A stretch of 37,847 nucleotides of DNA from Comamonadaceae bacterium 2PF (GTDB taxonomy: Bacteria; Pseudomonadota; Gammaproteobacteria; Burkholderiales; Burkholderiaceae_C). Under the pieces are notes generated by a model, which saw nothing but the letters and a program-made list of their open reading frames with translations, was not told where the DNA came from and searched no databases. The stretch's first letter is position 1; each line of letters begins with the position of its first letter. The stretch spans positions 1-37,847 of the forward strand of contig SCMV01000038.1 in assembly GCA_005502875.1 (NCBI GenBank). The letters are read 5' to 3'. Made by a program: the position numbers and the translations under genes. Of the stretch, positions 26,565 to 34,563 are shown piece by piece.

Positions 26565-29339
26565 ATGTGGGAGATCTATGCTTACCAGAACGCGGACAGC
26601 ATGTTCGGCGTCTTCAATGCAGCAGCGGCCATCCACGCCTCGGGCGACTACATGTCGGCCGTTGCCGCCGTGGCTTTCTGCGGCTTCGTGGCCGCCCTGA
26701 TCGCCTACGCCTTTGCACCTGAGAAGCTGCAAGGCTGGAAGTGGCTGGGCACAGTGCTGCTGGTGTTTTCCATTCTGATTCTGCCCAGGGCCACCGTGGG
26801 CATCGTGGACAAGACGGGCGGCGCCCCGGTCAAGGTCGTGGCGAACGTGCCCTTCGGCATGGTCATGCTCGGCAGCATCACCAGCACCATCGGCCACACC
26901 CTGACAGCCCTGTTCGAAACCGCCTTCCAGACCATTCCCGGCCCAGGCGCCTTGCCCAGCGAACTCACCTACGAGAAGAACGGCCTGATGTTTGGCAACC
27001 GGCTGATCAGGAGCACCAACAAGGTGACTTTCCAAGATCCGAACTTCCGCACCGACCTGATCAACTTCATCCACAACTGCACGATGTATGACCTGATCGA
27101 CGGCACGATTGGTCCTGCCGTGTTCTCGACATCCGCAGATGTCTGGCCCCTCATGGCCACGCCCAATCCTGCACGCTTCAGCACGGTCACCAGTGCTGCG
27201 GGCATCAACGTGGACACCTGCCCCAACATCTACACAAACCTCAATGGCCGGCTACCAGCGCAGATCAACCAGATTCAGGGCCGCCTGGCCTTCCAGTTGA
27301 ACCCCACCCTGCCTGGTGCTGCTGCCGCAGCCGTCATTGCCAACCAGATTCAGCAGGCGTACATCAAGAACAACATCGCCGATGCGGCCACCACCGCTGC
27401 CGACCTGATCCGCCAAAGCGCCATGCTCAATGCGATCAACGACACCAGCACCATCGTTGGGCAGAAGGTCAATGATCCAGCGGCCATGGTACTGGCCGTT
27501 GGCCGGGCACAAGCCGTCGCTCAGCAGAACGCCGCGTGGATCAACAACGGCAAGGTGGCCGAGCAAGCCCTGCCCGTGTTCCGCAACGTCATTGAAGCGC
27601 TCACCTACGCAATGTTCCCCTTGATGGTGCTGCTCTTGCTGCTGACCAGCGGGCGCGACACGATGCTGGCCTTCAAAGGCTACGCCGCCATCCTGATCTG
27701 GATCCAACTGTGGCCCCCGCTGTACGCGGTGCTGAACTACATGGCGTCCATCTACGCGGCCTACGATCTGGCTGCGGCGTCGGACATCGGCTCGGGCACC
27801 AAGGCCCTGTCTTTGCGAACCGCCTCGACGATCTATTCGGGCGCCATCTCCGGTGAGGCTGTTGTGGGCTACCTTGCGATCAGCATTCCTGTCATTGCCT
27901 GGGCGGCTTTGAAGAAGATGGAGGGTGTCGGGACCGCCCTGGTGGGTGGCTTGTCCGGCCTGCAAAGCATGCTGGCCGGCAGCACAGCATCTGCTGCCAC
28001 CGGCAACATGAACATGGGCAACGTCACCATGGACCAGGCACAACTGGCACCGAACCGCACATCTGCGTTCATGAGCAGTTGGCAAAATGACCTCAGTGGC
28101 AACACCTTTTCGTCGAACAGCCTGACCGGGCGAACTGCCGTCAGCTTGCTGCGCAACCAGGGGTTTGCTTCGCGGGTGGTGTCCATGCGGGTGTCTGAAC
28201 AGGACGTGTCCGACGCGAGTCGGCAGGTCACTGCGGCACGCAGCGAAGCCTTGGCTGCCAGTTCGGATCGATCCGCAGCCCTCTCCGAAGCATTCACGCG
28301 AGGACTGAGCAGCCTTCGCTCTGGCCGCAGCAGCAGCGGATCCACGACAAGCAGCTTCGAACAGTTTGGAGAGACGCTCAACCGCCTGGACCAGATCTCC
28401 AAAGGCATCGCCGACAGCACAGGGCTTTCACAGTCTCAGGTTGCGCGCATCGCATTTGGTGCGTCTGGACATGTGGGCGTTGATGGGCGCTTCGCTGGCG
28501 CAAAAGCCAATGCCAGCGCTGACAAGAGCTACCTGTCGGGCCTATCCGCCGATGAACGCAAGGTGCTGAGCAGTTTGACCAGCGAGCAAATAGCCGACTT
28601 CAAGCAATTCGGTGATCGCGTCTCCAGAGATTCGAGCTTCGTCAACACCATCAGCAGCGACTCCCGAGAGGCCCGTGACATGGCGTCTAGGCTAACGAAC
28701 ACGGCCACGCGATCTGAACGTGCTGAGGCGAGCCTTGCTGAACGCACCGCACTGTCGGAGCGCCTGACCTCTGCATATGAAAAGGGCGAAACCATCACCA
28801 TCGACATTGCGCAGGATCCGCATAACCTAGCGATGTTCACTCGCTATGCAGAGCAATACGGGGGCGACAGCAAAGCGGCGCAGGCCTTGATGGCCTCAGA
28901 ACTGGCCAGGCAGGCACTCAAGCCCAATCGGGTTTTCTCCGATGGCACGGCATTGCCATCTTCGTTTGAGGACGTTCAAGTTCAACACCGACAAGAGAAG
29001 GCCGACACAGCCTTGAATCCGGCGCTCGATGATCGCCATCGAAGCAACGATCGACAGGTGTCTCGTTTCGGCAAGTCTGCGCGAGCAGGCCAACCAACGA
29101 CCGCCCCTGAATCATCGCTGGCAAGGCAAGAAATTCAGACCCGAGGTGCCGAGATACGCGCAAGTGCAAAGGCAGATCAAACCGATTTCGATACCAAATC
29201 GGAGATCGTCAAAACCGATGATGGGACACTGGCCTCGAAGCAGTCATTGCTCAAGCAGTCTGGCAAGCAAGTATTTGACGACGCCGGAGCAACCGTAGAC
29301 AACGCGACTGGCATCGTGAAAGACTTACTGAAAAAGTAA
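26565..29339 (+). CDS. traG: Mating-pair stabilisation and entry-exclusion target TraG
   Basis: A 924-residue inner-membrane protein. The N-terminal half holds several membrane helices (about 35-50, 62-82, 100-125, 340-365, 375-395, 420-445) and matches the TraG_N domain. The C-terminal half is a long polar, Ser/Ala-rich periplasmic region with predicted coils. In F and SXT, TraG acts in pilus assembly and mating-pair stability, and its C-terminal part is recognised by the recipient's exclusion protein. It ends the transfer operon. GGGGAT precedes the start. The gene ends one base before the convergent gene. Confidence 0.94.
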   Translation: MWEIYAYQNADSMFGVFNAAAAIHASGDYMSAVAAVAFCGFVAALIAYAFAPEKLQGWKWLGTVLLVFSILILPRATVGIVDKTGGAPVKVVANVPFGMVMLGSITSTIGHTLTALFETAFQTIPGPGALPSELTYEKNGLMFGNRLIRSTNKVTFQDPNFRTDLINFIHNCTMYDLIDGTIGPAVFSTSADVWPLMATPNPARFSTVTSAAGINVDTCPNIYTNLNGRLPAQINQIQGRLAFQLNPTLPGAAAAAVIANQIQQAYIKNNIADAATTAADLIRQSAMLNAINDTSTIVGQKVNDPAAMVLAVGRAQAVAQQNAAWINNGKVAEQALPVFRNVIEALTYAMFPLMVLLLLLTSGRDTMLAFKGYAAILIWIQLWPPLYAVLNYMASIYAAYDLAAASDIGSGTKALSLRTASTIYSGAISGEAVVGYLAISIPVIAWAALKKMEGVGTALVGGLSGLQSMLAGSTASAATGNMNMGNVTMDQAQLAPNRTSAFMSSWQNDLSGNTFSSNSLTGRTAVSLLRNQGFASRVVSMRVSEQDVSDASRQVTAARSEALAASSDRSAALSEAFTRGLSSLRSGRSSSGSTTSSFEQFGETLNRLDQISKGIADSTGLSQSQVARIAFGASGHVGVDGRFAGAKANASADKSYLSGLSADERKVLSSLTSEQIADFKQFGDRVSRDSSFVNTISSDSREARDMASRLTNTATRSERAEASLAERTALSERLTSAYEKGETITIDIAQDPHNLAMFTRYAEQYGGDSKAAQALMASELARQALKPNRVFSDGTALPSSFEDVQVQHRQEKADTALNPALDDRHRSNDRQVSRFGKSARAGQPTTAPESSLARQEIQTRGAEIRASAKADQTDFDTKSEIVKTDDGTLASKQSLLKQSGKQVFDDAGATVDNATGIVKDLLKK

Positions 29340-29663
29340 TCAGACCGGATCATCGTGCACGCCGCTCTTGTCCGGATTCAAGTCGCTTTCAGGTGGCTTC
29401 ATGAAAGGCGGATGCCCTTTGTCACGCCAGTAGTTCGCGGCCAAATCCTCTGACGTCACACCCATCCCGGGTATCGGATCAGCGTCCTGCTTCGAGGTTC
29501 TCGCTCTGCCATCAATGCGCGTCAGTGCCCCGCCGATTGCCGTGCCAAAAAGCATCCCGATAGCGATCATCACCACTCGGGTGCCCCAATCGTCCATTGC
29601 GGCTGAGAACAGGCCCACCAGACCACCTAAAACGATAAAGCCGAAGAAGATTGGTTTTTTCAT
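29340..29663 (-). CDS. Small inner-membrane protein convergent with traG, unknown
   Basis: A 107-residue protein with two predicted membrane helices (about 5-22 and 29-48, the first ending GLFSAAMDDWG) and a polar C-terminal tail. The ATG at 29663 has GAGGTG 8 bases upstream. Its stop abuts the traG stop with no spacer. I recognise no family. Small membrane proteins next to traG are entry-exclusion factors in SXT/R391 (Eex) and F (TraS), so that role is a reasonable hypothesis, but orientation is opposite and no similarity is evident. Confidence 0.7.
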   Translation of the reverse strand: MKKPIFFGFIVLGGLVGLFSAAMDDWGTRVVMIAIGMLFGTAIGGALTRIDGRARTSKQDADPIPGMGVTSEDLAANYWRDKGHPPFMKPPESDLNPDKSGVHDDPV

Positions 29664-29720
29664 GCAGGCACCTCGTGCTAGCTAGGCTATCGCTACGCAG
29701 GTACGTCTGCAACCCCATTG

Positions 29721-29737
29721 GCCTTTCACAAAAAGGC
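29721..29737. repeat. Short perfect hairpin in the divergent intergenic region
   Basis: The arms GCCTTT and AAAGGC enclose a 5-base loop. No T-run follows on either strand, so it is unlikely to be a terminator. It may be an operator or leader structure for one of the divergent genes. Confidence 0.4.
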
Positions 29738-29777
29738 ATTTCAGCCGAAGTCCGCACCCACACCACATCGCTGGCCA

Positions 29778-29815
29778 GTACCTGAACGCCCGGAAAACTT
29801 CGCGTGTTCAGGTAC
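29778..29815. promoter_or_regulatory. 10-bp inverted repeat, candidate operator
   Basis: GTACCTGAAC (29778-29787) and GTTCAGGTAC (29806-29815) form a perfect inverted repeat with 18 bases between. A third partial copy, CAGGTAC, lies at 29698-29704 near the promoter of the minus-strand gene. The layout suits a dimeric or tetrameric regulator acting on both divergent genes. The regulator is unknown. Confidence 0.5.
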
Positions 29816-29869
29816 CGACAGAATTTCTGGACCTATGTACGCTTATGCTTACATCAATGAGGAGCCAGC

Positions 29870-30691
29870 ATGGCCACTGAATCCACACCCCAGGAAAACG
29901 CACGTGCGATCTGCGAGGCCTTGCTTGCGGCAGATCGAAGCGACAAGATTGAGAAGGCCATTCTGCCCAGCGAGGTCGAAGTCATTGACCGACTTCTGGC
30001 GCGTGGGCTCGAACTTAACGAAGCCTACGAAGAGATCTTCAACAAGCTGCACGAACATCCTCATGCGCTAAGTGTGTTCTTCGACCTCTTGCAAAGCACC
30101 GCAGCATTCTGGAGCCCAGAGGCCAATATCGAAGCGCGTGAAGGCAGAAACAGGCTGGTCGAGGTAAATCAAGCAATTCAGGAAAAAGCGTCGGAGCTTG
30201 CCAGCCTGCTGAACGAACGTACAACGCTGAAAAACCACTCCGGCTTTTCCTGCGACACGCATTACCACCCCGTGGACGTGATCCATGCAGCCGCTGAACA
30301 GAACTACAGCTACCAAAGCTGGGTAAAGGAAAAGCTCAACGCCCTCACAAGCCAGTTCGACCTGAAATACTGGCCTGATTTGAGTGAGTTCGTTCAGGTC
30401 ATCGCGGACGATGCAGCTCGGGCCACCCCACTGCCGCATGACGCAGTCACTGACGCGGGAACAGAAGGCAAGCGCGCAGGTCTGGCGGACACCTTCAAAG
30501 CATTTTTCGTCGCACTGGAAGAGTCAAGCAGACGCAACCACGGCTTCCTTCCGAACGCATTCGAACTCACTGACCAAAGCATGGCCAGCTTGTTGAGTTG
30601 CGCATTGGGTCTTGGCCCAGAAAAAACTGTCGACTCCACCTACGTCAAGCGACTGCGTCAGCGGCAAAGAGAGCGAGCACGCCAGCCATAG
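29870..30691 (+). CDS. Unknown cargo protein between the T4SS and AbiE
   Basis: A 273-residue soluble, acidic protein with no signal peptide or membrane helix. It looks mostly helical, with a probable coiled coil at about 88-125 (EGRNRLVEVNQAIQEKASEL) and a basic C-terminus (VKRLRQRQRERARQ). No catalytic motif is visible and I do not recognise the family. TGAGGAG lies 6 bases before the ATG. It stands alone with its own upstream repeat at 29778-29815, next to an abortive-infection pair, so a defence or element-maintenance role is possible but unproven. Confidence 0.75.
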   Translation: MATESTPQENARAICEALLAADRSDKIEKAILPSEVEVIDRLLARGLELNEAYEEIFNKLHEHPHALSVFFDLLQSTAAFWSPEANIEAREGRNRLVEVNQAIQEKASELASLLNERTTLKNHSGFSCDTHYHPVDVIHAAAEQNYSYQSWVKEKLNALTSQFDLKYWPDLSEFVQVIADDAARATPLPHDAVTDAGTEGKRAGLADTFKAFFVALEESSRRNHGFLPNAFELTDQSMASLLSCALGLGPEKTVDSTYVKRLRQRQRERARQP

Positions 30692-30762
30692 GCCCCTTCA
30701 AGAACGCCTTGAAGCCGTGGAGGCAATGCGAGGGCATGCCCTTTTCTGGAAGACTCCTTCTT

Positions 30763-31707
30763 CTACATCAAGGCAATGTTCTCTCTGATGCAAGCCAGAA
30801 GTTCCTCAAAGTCTGGCTGCCCCTGGTAGTACAGCGCCTGAGTCTTCCCGTACTCAGTGGCAAAGCGCTTGCGCTCGTCAGCACTCGTCAGGGTGAACGC
30901 CGGATTGCTGGCGATCACCAACTCATCCCCCGTACGAAAGCGCTGCTTCTTGCGCTTTTGGTATACCGGATCCTTCATGAACGCCTGGATCTCATCCAAC
31001 TGCAACAAGCAGTACACATCGTAGTAGTGGCGCAAGAAATTGGCAGGAAACGCCTGCGCCTCGGCCAGCTTTCGGTACTTGGTCGAAATCGTCTGAAGCT
31101 TCTCCACAAAGGTGTGGGTAGGCGCATAGCACGGCACGTCAATGGCCCTGTTATCCATCACAGAGATGCCGCGTGCGCTTGCTGTGTCCCAAGCCCAGGA
31201 CGAGATCGTCACTGGGCGGTTGGGTGCTGTGTCATCAAAGCCAAGCTCCAACAAGATCCCATCTTTGACACCAGCCAATGGGGCAGTACGCGCGGCATAG
31301 GACAAACGAACGCCACCGCTGCGCATCTTCTCGTCGTCGAAATCTTCATCGCGAGCGACTTGAACAATGCCCGGGATCTTGATTTCAGCTGCCAGCCAGT
31401 CATAAAAAGCCCGCCGGGACGCGACATGGCCAGCCTTGTCGTGATTGCGACCAGCCTTGACGTCCAATTCTTTGGGCGGCTCGATCCGTATGTCGATGTC
31501 TTCTGAGAATCGGTGGATGATACCGAAGCCCTTGGACAAGGATGTACCGCCCTTGAGTTCGAAGTTGAACCCTTGGGCTCGCAGCCCCCAAAGGCAATGC
31601 ATGATCCAGTAGTCCTTCTCGACCAATGTCGGGTCAAGACTGCGCTCATCAGCGACCACGGCAAGCAGGTCGCCAAAGTCCTTGCGGTCATGCAGAAATT
31701 CAGGCAC
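30763..31707 (-). CDS. abiEii: AbiEii toxin (nucleotidyltransferase)
   Basis: A 314-residue toxin of the AbiEii/AbiGii nucleotidyltransferase family. The signature GGTSLSKG (53-60) is followed by FSEDIDI with the metal-binding Asp pair (D70, D72), and later motifs include the Lys-containing EKLQTISTKYR and RHYYDVY. Family members modify RNA acceptor ends and stop growth during phage infection or loss of the antitoxin. The start is a GTG at 31707 inside the antitoxin gene (8-base overlap), with AAAGG about 11 bases upstream. The pair stabilises mobile elements and can abort phage infection. Confidence 0.92.
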   Translation of the reverse strand: MPEFLHDRKDFGDLLAVVADERSLDPTLVEKDYWIMHCLWGLRAQGFNFELKGGTSLSKGFGIIHRFSEDIDIRIEPPKELDVKAGRNHDKAGHVASRRAFYDWLAAEIKIPGIVQVARDEDFDDEKMRSGGVRLSYAARTAPLAGVKDGILLELGFDDTAPNRPVTISSWAWDTASARGISVMDNRAIDVPCYAPTHTFVEKLQTISTKYRKLAEAQAFPANFLRHYYDVYCLLQLDEIQAFMKDPVYQKRKKQRFRTGDELVIASNPAFTLTSADERKRFATEYGKTQALYYQGQPDFEELLACIRENIALM

Positions 31708-32311
31708 TCAGCCAACCTTTGGTGCGCTTGCGGGTGGCCACAGAGCCAAACGTTGAGAGCGCGCGTTTGAGCTTGTCGAGGTCAAACGATGGCAGCTTGC
31801 TCTGTGCTTGCCGTAAGACAGCATCGCGATCTTCAGCCAACTGCTCAAGGTTGTTGAGCAAATCGACAAACAAAAACTCCGGCGTGAGCTTTTTGGGGAA
31901 ACGTGGTTTCACCCGGAAATCAAACTGCCGATTGCCGAGCTTGAACACGCCATGCCGCTTGTGGTTGTAGACCAGTGTGCGGTTGTATAGCTGCGTGGTA
32001 CCCAGGCCTACTGCGTTGTATGCCGACGGCGAGAACACGAGGAAGTCACTGTCGCGAAGAAAGCTGCCAACCACCTCGGCATCCTCAGGCGGTACAGGCC
32101 CGAAGCTGGACACCCTCGGCACGTAGTACATGCCCTGCGCCAATTTCTTCACAAGCCCTTCGGCGACCAACTCACGCACGTGGCGGTCCACCGCATTGCT
32201 CATCTCTGCCAGATCCTCTCGCCGGTACACGCGCCCGGGGCGCAATGAGGCGGCCAGCCGTTCGGCGGCACCGCTTACCAGCATCTTTGATGGAGCAGGA
32301 ACGCTTTCCAC
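31700..32311 (-). CDS. abiEi: AbiEi antitoxin and autorepressor
   Basis: A 203-residue protein with an N-terminal winged helix (about 20-60, RVYRREDLAEMSNAVDRHVRELVAEGLVKKL in pattern) and a C-terminal antitoxin domain (SPSAYNAVGLGTTQLYNRTLVYNH). AbiEi binds operator repeats to repress its own operon and neutralises AbiEii in a type IV manner. The start is taken as GTG at 32311, with TGAGAA upstream. An ATG at 32284 would shorten it by nine residues. A palindrome 15 bases upstream is its probable operator. Confidence 0.9.
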   Translation of the reverse strand: MESVPAPSKMLVSGAAERLAASLRPGRVYRREDLAEMSNAVDRHVRELVAEGLVKKLAQGMYYVPRVSSFGPVPPEDAEVVGSFLRDSDFLVFSPSAYNAVGLGTTQLYNRTLVYNHKRHGVFKLGNRQFDFRVKPRFPKKLTPEFLFVDLLNNLEQLAEDRDAVLRQAQSKLPSFDLDKLKRALSTFGSVATRKRTKGWLSA

Positions 32312-32345
32312 GATTGATTTCTCATTGAAATTTCATGCAATCTTA
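32311..32345 (-). promoter_or_regulatory. Candidate abiE promoter and AbiEi operator
   Basis: On the minus strand TTGCAT, 17 bases and TCAATC could form a weak promoter. Across it lies the perfect palindrome TGAAATTTCA (32326-32335) flanked by ATTG and CAAT arms. AbiEi-type antitoxins repress their operons through such inverted repeats, so binding here would cover the promoter. Confidence 0.45.
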
Positions 32346-32352
32346 GGAGAAA

Positions 32353-32529
32353 ATGGCGATCTTTGCAAGGCACCCAGCATCGCCGACCAAGCTGTGTGCG
32401 CCGAGGCGGCTACCGCGAGGGGAAATCGCTGTCGACATCCAGATGACCAGCGCTTCCCGACGAGATAATGCAGCCACCAGTTGGGAGCAGATGAGCACGT
32501 CGTCAAGCACGGACCATTTGGGTAGCTAA
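32353..32529 (+). CDS. Possible 58-aa ORF at the element edge
   Basis: The ATG has AGGAGA at 6 bases spacing, an excellent site. The product starts MAIFARHPASPTK, has no recognised domain and ends LGS inside the first direct repeat. It diverges from abiE. Codon use is neutral. It could be a small real gene, a remnant of an integration gene, or chance. Confidence 0.25.
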   Translation: MAIFARHPASPTKLCAPRRLPRGEIAVDIQMTSASRRDNAATSWEQMSTSSSTDHLGS

Positions 32530-32540
32530 GTGGGTAGCTA
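32519..32540. repeat. Tandem 10-bp direct repeats at probable right end of element
   Basis: TGGGTAGCTA occurs at 32519-32528 and 32531-32540, a 12-base period. Short direct repeats like these near an element end are typical of integrase arm-binding or attachment regions. An AT-rich strip follows to exoA at 32602, where core genes begin. No integrase is next to it, so the assignment is inferred. Confidence 0.45.
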
Positions 32541-32601
32541 GACGCAAAAATCAGCGAAACTCAGACAAAAACATCAATGAATTCAACGTACTAGAAAAAT
32601 C

Positions 32602-33384
32602 ATGAAACTCGCCACCTGGAACGTCAACTCCCTGTCCGTCCGATTGCCCCAGTTGCTCGACTGGCTGGCCGCCAACCCGGTCGATGCCCTGGTGCTTCAG
32701 GAAACCAAGCTCACGGACGACAAGTTCCCGCAGGCCGACATCGAGGCGGCCGGCTACCAGTCTCAGTGGTTCGGGCAAAAGACCTACAACGGCGTGGCCC
32801 TGCTGACCCGACAGCCTGCCAGCGACGTCGTGCGCAACATCCCTGGTTTTGCGGACGAGCAAGCGCGCGTCATCGCGGCCACCGTGCCGCATGCCGCGCT
32901 TGGCAGCGTGCGCGTCATCGGCGCCTACTTCCCCAATGGCCAGGCGCCCGACAGCGACAAGTTCGTCTACAAGATGGCGTGGCTCGAAGCGCTCAACGCC
33001 TGGGTCAAGGACGAACTCACCCGCCACCCGCACCTGGTGCTCATGGGCGACTACAACATCGCCCCCACCGACGGCGACGTCTACGACCCGATCGGCTGGA
33101 AAGACCAGATCCATTGCACGGTGCCCGAACGCGAGCACTTCCAGCGCCTGATCGGCCTGGGCTTGACAGACGCCTTCAGGCTCTTCGAGCAGGCGCCCAA
33201 GTCGTGGAGCTGGTGGGACTATCGCAACCTGGCATTCCGCAAGAACCAGGGCCTGCGCATCGACCACATCCTGGTCAGCGACGCGCTCAAGCCCCGGGTC
33301 AAGGCTTGCAGCATCGACAAACAGCCTCGGCGCAACGAACGCCCAAGCGATCACGCACCGGTGGTCGTCGAGCTGGGCGACTGA
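32602..33384 (+). CDS. xth: Exodeoxyribonuclease III / AP endonuclease
   Basis: A 260-residue metal-dependent enzyme of the exonuclease III family that cuts DNA at abasic sites in base-excision repair. Conserved motifs are WNVNSL near the start, LQETKL (catalytic Glu), GDYNIAPTDGDVYDP, RIDHILVS and the closing SDHAPVVVEL. Length is normal. There is no strong ribosome site before the ATG. It is the first chromosomal gene after the mobile element and stands by other base-excision genes (mutY, mutM), a functional cluster. Confidence 0.96.
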   Translation: MKLATWNVNSLSVRLPQLLDWLAANPVDALVLQETKLTDDKFPQADIEAAGYQSQWFGQKTYNGVALLTRQPASDVVRNIPGFADEQARVIAATVPHAALGSVRVIGAYFPNGQAPDSDKFVYKMAWLEALNAWVKDELTRHPHLVLMGDYNIAPTDGDVYDPIGWKDQIHCTVPEREHFQRLIGLGLTDAFRLFEQAPKSWSWWDYRNLAFRKNQGLRIDHILVSDALKPRVKACSIDKQPRRNERPSDHAPVVVELGD

Positions 33385-33402
33385 CGCCGATCGGTCGCCC
33401 AA

Positions 33403-34503
33403 TCAGTCGCCGATCAGCCAACGCTGAAAAGGCTTGGGCAAGGCTTTCTCGCCTCGCTCAAGGGCAGCCAGGCTCACCCATTGCCCATCTCCGAGGCGGG
33501 GCTCCGACACGAGGGACATCACGTCACTCAGCAGGCCTTCGCTCGCTGCGCTCACCTGCGCGCGGGCGAGGTGCAAGCGCCAATCGAGGTGCGTGAGCAC
33601 GTGCGTCAGCGGCGGCTGAACCTCCGCTGGGTGCGGCCAGGCCGCCCAAAGGGCTGACTCGGTGGCGAACATGGGCAAGGTCCACAAGCCGGACCAGATG
33701 CCGGTGTGTGGCCTCTGCACCAGCCACACCGCATCGTCCTTTTGCAACCACAGGCACCAGCTTTCACGCTGGCTGCGTTTGAGCTTCTTCGTTTTGACCG
33801 GCAGGCGCTCGGGCTCGCCCTGCTTGCGCCCCTCACACAGGTCCGACCACGGGCAAGTCAGGCAAGCCGGCTTGCGCGGCGTGCACAACGTGGCGCCCAA
33901 GTCCATCAACCCCTGGGTGTAGGGCACCATGTCCGCGGAACGAGCCGGCACCAGCGCCTGCGCCGCGTCGGTGAGCGCACGCTCGTGCGACCGCACGGAA
34001 AGGTCGCCCCCCCAGCCCAGCACGCGGCTGAGCACCCGCCGCACGTTGCCATCCATGATGGAGATGCGCTCGCCAAAGCAAAAGGCCGCGATGGCCGCTG
34101 CGGTCGATGGGCCGATGCCCGGGAGTTGCTGCAACCTCGTCGCGTCGCCAGGGAAGCTGCCGCCATGGTCATCTCGCACCGCCTGGGCACAACGGTGCAG
34201 GTTGCGCGCTCGGCTGTAGTACCCAAGCCCGCTCCACAAGCTCAACACCTCGTCAAGCTCTGCGTTGGCCAGGTCCACCACCGAAGGAAAGCGCGCGAGA
34301 AAACGCTCGTAGTAGCCCAGCACCGTGCTGACCTGCGTCTGCTGCAGCATGATTTCCGACAGCCACACGCGATACGGATCGCGCGTCTGCTGCCACGGCA
34401 GGTGATGACGGCCCTGAGTGCGTTGCCAGGCCACGAGGCGATCCGGCAAGTCAGGGTGCAGTTGTCTGGCCCGGCCCATCAAGGCGGCCGCATCGGCTTG
34501 CAT
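33403..34503 (-). CDS. mutY: A/G-specific adenine glycosylase MutY
   Basis: A 366-residue glycosylase that removes adenine opposite 8-oxoguanine. Features in order: WLSEIMLQQTQV with catalytic Glu, helix-hairpin-helix LPGIGPSTAAAIAAF, IMDGNVRRVLSR with the catalytic Asp, the iron-sulfur Cys set (CTPRKPACLTCPWSDLC) and a C-terminal NUDIX-like 8-oxoG recognition domain. The ATG at 34503 is preferred to the adjacent GTG at 34506. Convergent with exoA, 18 bases apart. Confidence 0.96.
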   Translation of the reverse strand: MQADAAALMGRARQLHPDLPDRLVAWQRTQGRHHLPWQQTRDPYRVWLSEIMLQQTQVSTVLGYYERFLARFPSVVDLANAELDEVLSLWSGLGYYSRARNLHRCAQAVRDDHGGSFPGDATRLQQLPGIGPSTAAAIAAFCFGERISIMDGNVRRVLSRVLGWGGDLSVRSHERALTDAAQALVPARSADMVPYTQGLMDLGATLCTPRKPACLTCPWSDLCEGRKQGEPERLPVKTKKLKRSQRESWCLWLQKDDAVWLVQRPHTGIWSGLWTLPMFATESALWAAWPHPAEVQPPLTHVLTHLDWRLHLARAQVSAASEGLLSDVMSLVSEPRLGDGQWVSLAALERGEKALPKPFQRWLIGD

Positions 34504-34563
34504 CACAGCTCAAAAAAGAAACAAGGCATCAAGGCTCAGGCCATCTCTCGGGCAGCCGGCACG

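Noticed and set aside
33386..33416. Inverted GATCGG/CCGATC between exoA and mutY as a bidirectional terminator
   Set aside because: The stem is 6 bp with a 15-base loop, no T-run follows, and it overlaps the end of mutY.
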